This document shows positions 57,759 to 64,000 of a stretch of DNA of 64,000 nt, in pieces (the first letter of the stretch is position 1; every line of letters begins with the position of its first letter). The stretch is from contig NZ_LMNS01000038.1 of NCBI RefSeq assembly GCF_001423405.1, positions 1 to 64,000 on the forward strand. Direction: 5' to 3'. This DNA comes from Methylobacterium sp. Leaf123. Its GTDB lineage: Bacteria; Pseudomonadota; Alphaproteobacteria; Rhizobiales; Beijerinckiaceae. The notes under the pieces are model-generated. The model worked only from the letters and a program-made list of their open reading frames with translations. It searched no databases and was not told where the DNA came from. The translations under genes were made by a program, and so were the position numbers.

Positions 57759-57955
57759 CGATCCTCCGTCTCCTTCCAGAGGGCCCAGGCCCCCGCGAAC
57801 ACCATCATCCCGATCAGAAGGCGCATCCCCGTATGGCCGATCCGGTCGAGAAGCCACGCATGGGCGGCGGACAGGCTCAAGTCCAGCATCCATCCCCATG
57901 CCGTCAGGATCACGGCAATGGCGACGACAATGAGGATTTTTGTCCAGACCGGCAT
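57755..57955 (-). CDS. Small two-helix membrane protein, tandem paralog 2
   Basis: 66 residues. The central AHAWLLDRIGHTG and end WALWKETEDR line up with VHAWLLDQVGRTG and WAVWSEQEDG in the next gene, so the pair came from a duplication. ATG 57955 is preferred to a start at 58063, because the first helix follows directly. Function unknown. Confidence 0.65.
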   Translation of the reverse strand: MPVWTKILIVVAIAVILTAWGWMLDLSLSAAHAWLLDRIGHTGMRLLIGMMVFAGAWALWKETEDR

Positions 57956-58229
57956 GGCTGCCGCGCTAGCACGTTTGTACAGGTCCGCCGAGCGACACAG
58001 GTGACACTTCGCCACAAGTCCTGTGAAAAATGGTGCGCATTTCGACACATCTGCCGCAATCAACGCTCCACTCGACTGGCTTCGGTCGGCAGATCGGCAC
58101 CATTGTACCTTTTGTTATTGCTCGCGACGGGGACCCGACAGCGTCGGGCGCGTTGGGACCGGGGCCCTCGCGGAGCCGTCCGCGCCCTTTCGAGCCCATC
58201 GAGTTGTCTCACATTTCCGTGAAGAACGC

Positions 58230-58787
58230 ATGGCAATCCTCTTCATCGCCGACACCCATTTCGGCGACGCCCGGCTCGTCGAGCGCCGGCGAACCGGCTT
58301 CGCTTCGGTGGAGGCCCATGACGAGGCGCTGATCACCCGCTGGAATGCGCGGGTCGGGCCAGAGGACGAGATCTGGCATCTCGGCGATTTTGCTGCCCAT
58401 GCGAGCCGCGAGCACTGCGCCCGCGTCTTCGCCCGGCTCAACGGCATCAAGCGGCTGGTGCGCGGCAACCACGACAGCAACCGCGTGCTCGATCTCCCCT
58501 GGGCCGAGCCGCCGGTGGAGAGTGTCCGCATTTCGGCGCAGGACGAGGCGGGTCGGACATGGCGGCTGTTCCTGGCGCATTACGCCCACCGCGCCTGGCC
58601 CGGCCTGTGGCGCGAGACGCGCCACCTCTACGGCCACACCCACGCGACGCTTCCCGACACCACCCGCTCCTGCGATGTCGGCGTCGATGCCTGGGATTTT
58701 TCGCCGGTCGGTCTCACGGAGATCGTGGCGCGGCAGGATGCGGCGACGCTGGTGCCGGAGGAACTGGCGGCGTGGGCGATGCGCTGA
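58230..58787 (+). CDS. Metallophosphoesterase
   Basis: 185 residues, calcineurin-like fold. Metal motifs in order are ADTHFGD, HLGDFAAH, RGNHDSNR and LYGHTHATLP. Of the small single-domain type found next to or in phage-like and housekeeping contexts; the substrate cannot be given. ATG 58230 is the start that precedes the first motif. Convergent with murI. Confidence 0.88.
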   Translation: MAILFIADTHFGDARLVERRRTGFASVEAHDEALITRWNARVGPEDEIWHLGDFAAHASREHCARVFARLNGIKRLVRGNHDSNRVLDLPWAEPPVESVRISAQDEAGRTWRLFLAHYAHRAWPGLWRETRHLYGHTHATLPDTTRSCDVGVDAWDFSPVGLTEIVARQDAATLVPEELAAWAMR

Positions 58788-58796
58788 CGGCCGTTC

Positions 58797-59699
58797 TCAG
58801 TACCGCGTCAGCGGCATCGCCTCGATCACCGTCTCGGACAGACCTCGCCGCTCCAATGAGCGGCCGAGCGCCGGGTTGAGCCCGGCCCCGCCGGTGAACA
58901 CGGCGCAGGCGGGCGGCGCGTCGAGCGCGTGCGCGGGCATCTCGCCGAGAAGCTGGATCACCCGGCGGGCGATGGCCGGAGCCGGGTCGATCCAGGTGAC
59001 CGGCCAGGGCGCGAGGCTCTCGAAGCGGGGCAGCAGCAGCGGGTAGTGGGTGCAAGAAAGGCAGACCACATCGGTGCGCGCGCCGCCAGCGCCCTCCACG
59101 AAACAGGGCGCAATCTCGGCCAGGATCGCCGCGTCCGAGACCGGCTCGCCGGCCATCTCGGCCTCGGCGTAGCCCGCGAGGTTCTTGGAGCCCACCAGCG
59201 TCACGGCGCAATCGCCCGCGAAGTTTGCCACGAGATCGTGGGTATAGGCCCGCGCCACGGTGCCGGGGGTGGCGAGCAGGGAGATGAGGCGGCTGCGCGT
59301 CAGCGCGGCGGCCGGCTTGATCGGCGGCACCACGCCGACGAAGGGCGTGACGAAGCGCTGGCGCAGGGCCGGCAGCACCAGCGTCGAGGCGGTGTTGCAG
59401 GCGATGACCACGAGGTCGGGCGCGTGGCGCAGGAGCAGCCGCTCCATCACCGCGATCACCCGCGCCACCAGCCGTTCCTCGGTCAGGGCACCGTAGGGGA
59501 AAGCCGCGTCGTCGGCGGCGTAGACATAGGCCGCGTCCGGGCGGGCACGGCGCACCTGTTCCAGCACGGTCAGGCCGCCGAGGCCGGAATCGAAGACGAG
59601 GATGATCGGCTGCGCATTCTGCGCCGGCAACGCCGCCGAAAGGGTCGCCCCTGCCATCAGATCGATCCGCATCACCGCCGCCCGGGCTCGCGCATCCAT
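58797..59699 (-). CDS. murI: Glutamate racemase
   Basis: 300 residues. The two catalytic cysteines are in VVIACNTAST and VCLSCTHYPLL; VFDSGLGGLTVL is the N-terminal motif. It makes D-glutamate for peptidoglycan. About 30 residues precede the usual start, so a shorter form from ATG 59672 or 59657 is possible. Confidence 0.94.
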   Translation of the reverse strand: MDARARAAVMRIDLMAGATLSAALPAQNAQPIILVFDSGLGGLTVLEQVRRARPDAAYVYAADDAAFPYGALTEERLVARVIAVMERLLLRHAPDLVVIACNTASTLVLPALRQRFVTPFVGVVPPIKPAAALTRSRLISLLATPGTVARAYTHDLVANFAGDCAVTLVGSKNLAGYAEAEMAGEPVSDAAILAEIAPCFVEGAGGARTDVVCLSCTHYPLLLPRFESLAPWPVTWIDPAPAIARRVIQLLGEMPAHALDAPPACAVFTGGAGLNPALGRSLERRGLSETVIEAMPLTRY

Positions 59700-59893
59700 G
59701 GAAACCGTGGGGCAGCGAGTGTCCGTCGGCGACGGTTAAGGACATCTCACTGCGGCTGCAAAAAGGCTGCGGCTCCGGCGAAGGCGGCGTCAGGTGCGAC
59801 AAGGGGTGCGACGAACAGCTTGGCGGGCCTCTGCGTTGTCAGACGACATTCGGCGTCTATTTTCGGCGCATAACGGAGGAAGAGATTCCGACA

Positions 59894-61156
59894 ATGGCAG
59901 CCGGCGCAGCACGTCTCACCCATCCTGAGCGCGGCGCGGCCTTCCCGCCGCCCCCGCTCGACGCCCGCCCGATCGACCGCGACGCCTGGATCGCGGCCTT
60001 CCGCACGGTCCGCGACGAGACCGAGCGGCGCGCCGCCCCGCTCTCGCCCGAGGATCAGCAGATCCAGTCGATGGAGGATGCGAGCCCGACCAAGTGGCAC
60101 AGGGCGCACACGACGTGGTTCTTCGAGCAGTTCCTGCTGCGCGAGCACCTGCCGGGCTACGCCATCTACGACGAGCGCCTGCACTACCTGTTCAATTCCT
60201 ATTACGTGCAGGCCGGCCCGCGGCAGCCGCGCTTCATGCGCGGGATGATCACCCGGCCGACCACAGTGGAGACCGCCGCCTACCGCATCCATGTGGATCG
60301 CGCGGTGACGGTGTGGCTGCGCGAAACCGCGGACGAGGCATTGGAGCGCGCGCTGCCGATCCTGGAGATCGGCCTCTATCATGAGCAGCAGCATCAGGAG
60401 CTGATGTTCACCGACATCCTGCACGCCTTCGCGCAGAACCCCCTCGATCCCGTCTACGACGCGGGCTGGTCGATGCCCAATGCGCAGGCAAGCGTGGGCA
60501 AGGTTGCCCTTGAAAGAGGCATCACCCAGATCGGCCATGACGGCCAGGGCTTCGCCTTCGACAACGAGAGCCCGCGCCACGATGTGCTGATGCTTGGCTC
60601 GACCGTCGACCGCGGCCTCGTGACGAACCGCGACTGGCTCGCCTTCATGGCGGATGGCGGATACGCGCGGCCCGAGCTGTGGCTCAACGAGGGCTGGCTC
60701 TGCGTGCAGCGCGAGGGCTGGGAGGCGCCGGGCTACTGGCGCCGGGATGACGAAAGCTGGTCGATGATGTCGCTCGCCGGCCGCAAGGCCGTCGATCCGG
60801 CCGCGCCCGTCACCCATGTCAGCTACTTCGAGGCCGACGCCTATGCCCGCTGGGCGGGCCGCGACCTGCCGACGGAAGCCGAGTGGGAGGTCGCCGCCCG
60901 CGACGGCCTCATCGACGACGCCTTCGGCCTCGTCTGGCAATGGACCCGCAGCGCCTACGGCCCCTATCCCGGCTACCGCCCGGTGGCGGGCGCGCTCGGC
61001 GAGTACAATGGCAAGTTCATGTCGAGCCAATACGTGCTGCGCGGCGCGTCGGTCGCGACGCCGGACGGGCATGCACGGGCCGGCTACCGCAACTTCTTCT
61101 ACCCGCACCAACGCTGGCAGTTCACCGGCCTGCGACTCGCCGACGCGCGAGGCTGA
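59894..61156 (+). CDS. egtB: Ergothioneine biosynthesis sulfoxide synthase EgtB
   Basis: 420 residues. The N-terminal DinB-like domain has TKWHRAHTTWFFEQFLL and the iron-binding H-x3-H-x-E in GLYHEQQHQELMF; the C-terminal domain is FGE-sulfatase like (LPTEAEWEVAARDG ... GYRNFFYPHQRWQFTGLRLA). It joins trimethylhistidine with a thiol using O2 and a non-heme iron. egtD follows 45 bases later, the usual pairing. Confidence 0.95.
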   Translation: MAAGAARLTHPERGAAFPPPPLDARPIDRDAWIAAFRTVRDETERRAAPLSPEDQQIQSMEDASPTKWHRAHTTWFFEQFLLREHLPGYAIYDERLHYLFNSYYVQAGPRQPRFMRGMITRPTTVETAAYRIHVDRAVTVWLRETADEALERALPILEIGLYHEQQHQELMFTDILHAFAQNPLDPVYDAGWSMPNAQASVGKVALERGITQIGHDGQGFAFDNESPRHDVLMLGSTVDRGLVTNRDWLAFMADGGYARPELWLNEGWLCVQREGWEAPGYWRRDDESWSMMSLAGRKAVDPAAPVTHVSYFEADAYARWAGRDLPTEAEWEVAARDGLIDDAFGLVWQWTRSAYGPYPGYRPVAGALGEYNGKFMSSQYVLRGASVATPDGHARAGYRNFFYPHQRWQFTGLRLADARG

Positions 61157-61201
61157 TGCTCCGCCTCGCCCCCCATCCTCCCGCGGTCCCGGAGTAAGCC
61201 T

Positions 61202-62179
61202 TTGACGATCGACCCCCGCCTGACGGCATCGAGCCCCGCCGCACCCATCTCCGAGAATGGCCTGTTCCTGGCCGATGTCTGGGACGGGCTCGGCGCGAGC
61301 CCGAAGGTGCTGCCGGCCAAGTATTTCTACGATGCCGCCGGCTCCGCGTTGTTCGAGCAGATCACCGTCCTGCCGGAATACTACCCGACCCGGACGGAGC
61401 TCGGCATCCTCGACGCGCGCGGCCCCGACATCGCCGCCCTGGTGCCGGAGGGCGCGGCCCTCGTCGAGTTCGGCAGCGGCTCGACCGCCAAGCTGCGGTG
61501 CCTGCTGCGGCACCTGCCGGGGCTCTCGGCCTATCTCCCCGTCGATGTTTCGGGCGAATTCCTGCGCGAACAGGCCGAGGCCTTGCGCGGGGACTTCCCC
61601 GGTCTCACCGTCGAGCCGGTGGTGGCCGACTTCACCCGAGCCTTCGCCCTGCCGGAAGGCTTCGGCGGGCGGGCGCTCGCCGGCTTCTTCCCCGGTTCGA
61701 CCATCGGCAATTTCGAGCCCGGTGAGGCCGCCCGCCTGCTCGAGGTGTTCGGCCGCATCCTGGGCGCGGGCGCGACCCTCGTGCTCGGCGTCGATCTCGT
61801 GAAGGACCGGGCGGTGCTGGAAGCGGCCTATGACGACGCGGCCGGGGTCACGGCGGCGTTCAACCTCAACCTGATCACCCGCATCAACCGCGAACTCGAC
61901 GGCGAAATCGATCCGGACAGCTTCACGCACCGGGCCTTCTTCAACGCGGCGGCCTCGCGCATCGAGATGCATCTCGTCAGCCGCCGGGCGCAGACCATGC
62001 GCGTGGCCGGACGCAGCTTCGCCTTCGCGGAGGGTGAGTCGATCCACACCGAGAACAGCTACAAGTACACCCTCGACAGCTTCCGGGCGCTCGCCGCCCG
62101 CGCCGGCTGGGCCTCGCTCGAAGCCTGGACCGACCCGGACGGATGGTTCTCGGTCCACGCCCTGCGGCGGGACGCCTAG
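61202..62179 (+). CDS. egtD: L-histidine N-alpha-methyltransferase EgtD
   Basis: 325 residues. AdoMet-binding FGSGSTAKLRCLL and LPEYYPTRTE are diagnostic, with HTENSYKYT near the end. It trimethylates histidine to hercynine, the first step to ergothioneine, a thiol antioxidant. TTG at 61202 is the likely start, with GGAG upstream. A 7-bp stem (62189-62213) after the stop could be a weak terminator. Confidence 0.95.
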   Translation: MTIDPRLTASSPAAPISENGLFLADVWDGLGASPKVLPAKYFYDAAGSALFEQITVLPEYYPTRTELGILDARGPDIAALVPEGAALVEFGSGSTAKLRCLLRHLPGLSAYLPVDVSGEFLREQAEALRGDFPGLTVEPVVADFTRAFALPEGFGGRALAGFFPGSTIGNFEPGEAARLLEVFGRILGAGATLVLGVDLVKDRAVLEAAYDDAAGVTAAFNLNLITRINRELDGEIDPDSFTHRAFFNAAASRIEMHLVSRRAQTMRVAGRSFAFAEGESIHTENSYKYTLDSFRALAARAGWASLEAWTDPDGWFSVHALRRDA

Positions 62180-62499
62180 GACGCCGTTCGACGAATCGGC
62201 CACCGGTTCGTCGGAAGAACGCGCGTCACAGCACAGGTTTGGAGGCGTGACCCGACCCCCCATGGTCGGGCACGTCTCTCGGCGCGGCCCGCCGGCCGCC
62301 GCGTCCGAGGCGGGGTCCGTGCGGCATTCCGACGTGCCGCACACGCACCGATCCCATCCCGGCCCGCGCCCGAGACGACCTCAGGCTGTAAAGCAAGATC
62401 GATAGAATCCGCGGTATCGAAACGATCAAAAATCAGTTTTTGCGTGGCGTTGTCGCCCCAGGGTTCGCCGCACGGTCCGCGGCATGCCAGGGGCAAGTC
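62180..62499. other. Intergenic region before the M10 protease gene
   Basis: 320 bases. A CGACGAA/TTCGTCG stem lies at 62189-62213. The stretch 62395-62445 is AT-rich and should hold the protease promoter. AGGGG at the end is the ribosome binding site of the next gene. No gene supported. Confidence 0.45.
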
Positions 62500-64000
62500 A
62501 TGGTCGAAACCAGCACCTCCGAGAAGTCCGACAGCAGCTTGATCAATGCTGTACTCGCCCCCAACAAGTGGGACGCGAATACACTCAATTACGGCTTCCA
62601 AATTCAGGACATCGACCAGAACGGCATCTCGGACTTCAACGAAGGGCAGTGGCGCGGCTTCTACGAATCAATTTTCGACAACATTTCGAGTTTCACGAAT
62701 CTGAATTTCCGTGAGACCTCGTTCGAGGAATCGACGCTCGGGCAAATCCTGACCGTTGGTGGCGGCGGGTCTTCGTTCGACCCGCATCAGGGAATGCCCC
62801 AGGGTAATACCCACACGTCGGTCGGGATCGGGGGCACCGTCGCAGGGGCCTCGGACGTGGTCTTCCGGGGGCAATGGTCGGAGGTCTGGTATCACGAGAT
62901 CGGCCACAGCCTCGGCCTCGATCACCCGTTCGAGAGGCCGGGCGCTATCGCGGGCGTCCGATCGGATGCCGATCTGGGCACCAACTTCATCAACTCGTCG
63001 CTCTACACCGTCATGTCGTACAGCCCTTTCGCATGGGGCGAGGACAATCCGTGGACAACGGCCAAGGACGCCGGCAAGACCTTCCTGAACGCGTCGGTCG
63101 GCTCCTACATGCCCCTCGACATCGCCGCCCTGCAGCACCTGTACGGGGCCAAGGCAGCCAATACGGGCGACACCGTCTACACGTTCGGTGACGATCTCCG
63201 GACGAATGCCGGCTTCAACACCATCTGGGACACCGGCGGCGACGACACGATCCAGTATGTCGGCACGAGCCGCGCCAAGATCGATCTGCGCGCCGCGACC
63301 CTGCAGGACGAGATCGGCGGCGGCGGCTTCCTCTCCACCTCGGAGACGCTGACCGGCGGGTTCCTCGTCGCCAACGGCGTCGCGATCGAGGCGGCGATCG
63401 GCGGCGCGAAGGACGACATCCTGCACGGGCAGGAGCTGAACAACCTCCTGATCGGCAACGCCGGGAATGACAGGCTCTTCGGCCATGCCGGCGACGACCT
63501 GCTCGACGGCGGCACGGGCAGCGACCGGCTCGACGGCGGTGAGGGGAACGACCAAGCGCGCTTCTCGGGCGGGAGCCAGGACTACGCGATCGTCTACAAC
63601 GCGAATGCGCATGAAGATGTCTTCACGATCAAGCACATCGCCTCGGGCGCGATCGACACCCTGACCTCGATCGAGTCCCTGGTCTTCAACGACACCGTGC
63701 TCGGTTCGCACGCTCTGTTCGCCAATCTCGAAGCCCAGTACGGGCCGATCGCGGCCGGCGATCCGTCGAGCCTTCAAGTGACGCTGTCGCCGGGTGCGGA
63801 CGACCCGCTCCCCACCGACATCGGCGACATCGATGGCGCCTTCGCCGCCAGCGCGAAGGCCGTCTTCAACGATCTCGACGGCGGCTCCTGGCAGCGGGTG
63901 TTCGATTTCGGCAACGGCCCCGACAGCGACAACGTCTATCTCGGGCAGATCGACACCTCGAGCGACATGCAGTTCACGATCTTCAACGGCAACCAATTCG
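62500..64000 (+). CDS. M10-family metalloprotease with RTX repeats, partial at the right edge
   Basis: 500 codons are visible and no stop is reached. No classical signal peptide, as expected for type I secretion. Residues 37-48 form an EF-hand loop DIDQNGISDFNE. The zinc motif HEIGHSLGLDH is at residues 132-142 and the Met-turn VMSYSPF near 171. Glycine-rich RTX nonapeptide repeats (for example GNAGNDRLFGHAGDDLLDGGTGSD) cover ~300-350. A further domain from ~residue 430 (FAASAKAVFNDLDGGSWQRVFDFG) looks like a LamG-type jelly roll. ATG 62500 has AGGGG upstream. It is probably an extracellular Ca2+-dependent protease. The secretion genes are not in the window. Confidence 0.88.
   Translation, partial: MVETSTSEKSDSSLINAVLAPNKWDANTLNYGFQIQDIDQNGISDFNEGQWRGFYESIFDNISSFTNLNFRETSFEESTLGQILTVGGGGSSFDPHQGMPQGNTHTSVGIGGTVAGASDVVFRGQWSEVWYHEIGHSLGLDHPFERPGAIAGVRSDADLGTNFINSSLYTVMSYSPFAWGEDNPWTTAKDAGKTFLNASVGSYMPLDIAALQHLYGAKAANTGDTVYTFGDDLRTNAGFNTIWDTGGDDTIQYVGTSRAKIDLRAATLQDEIGGGGFLSTSETLTGGFLVANGVAIEAAIGGAKDDILHGQELNNLLIGNAGNDRLFGHAGDDLLDGGTGSDRLDGGEGNDQARFSGGSQDYAIVYNANAHEDVFTIKHIASGAIDTLTSIESLVFNDTVLGSHALFANLEAQYGPIAAGDPSSLQVTLSPGADDPLPTDIGDIDGAFAASAKAVFNDLDGGSWQRVFDFGNGPDSDNVYLGQIDTSSDMQFTIFNGNQF

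Noticed and set aside
59747-62344. 865-codon open frame antisense to egtB and egtD
   Set aside because: The plus-strand proteins have all EgtB and EgtD motifs; the antisense product shows no family and Arg/Ala/Gly composition of a shadow frame.

Overview
The window reads as chromosome of a high-GC methylotrophic alphaproteobacterium, most likely Methylorubrum/Methylobacterium. This rests on the strong GC bias, a Porin_2-type porin, a CcrM-type methyltransferase, a split F0 ATP synthase operon with b and b' subunits, ergothioneine genes, a PHA-granule protein, and gene neighbourhoods of the dapA-smpB, rpoZ-rsh and tsaB-lnt kind. The assignment is from gene content and recall, not from a database search.

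Layout. 1-4.9 kb: a nitrobindin-like protein, a DUF3429 membrane protein, a ClC chloride channel, a DUF1328 peptide and an SDR oxidoreductase. 4.9-16 kb: thiL-nusB-ribH and ribE-ribD-nrdR with a Rrf2/NsrR-type regulator and glyA, all on the minus strand. The two rib halves are separated by about 4 kb carrying a HAD-UbiA fusion, GtrA, a GT-C-like membrane protein and an exported protein. 16-19 kb: F0 operon atpI-atpB-atpE-b'-b (minus), with a recognisable promoter and stem-loops. 19-24.5 kb: DsbA-like protein, DUF721, mutY, ccrM, a short RlpA-like protein and a PHA-system protein. 24.8-35.2 kb: ABC-F ATPase, porin, OmpA-like protein, class III cyclase, HD hydrolase and Slt. 35.3-42.5 kb: dapA, smpB, a NYN-domain protein, pyrE, a repeat-containing exported peptide, rsh and rpoZ. 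42.6-52.1 kb: nfu, tsaB, rimI, plsC, miaB, phoH, ybeY, corC-like and lnt, with a MEKHLA gene on the opposite strand. 52-64 kb: Gly-rich exported protein, katA/oxyR divergent pair, AbrB-like permease, dgkA, two tandem tiny membrane proteins, a metallophosphoesterase, murI, egtBD, and an M10/RTX metalloprotease running off the right edge.

Most of the window is housekeeping: cofactor synthesis, ATP synthase, translation quality control, stringent response and envelope assembly. I see no insertion sequence, phage, CRISPR array, tRNA or rRNA. The most unusual signal is non-coding: an ~80 bp element present twice, each time inside an operon 35-55 nt before a start codon (between atpE and b', and between rpoZ and rsh), with covarying stem arms. 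Other points worth following are a probable CTG start for the NsrR-like regulator, the polyprenyl-phosphosugar cassette inside the riboflavin cluster, an AT-hook-like tail on NrdR, an OmpA domain split by a Lys/Glu/Pro insert, and an EF-hand loop in the M10 protease.
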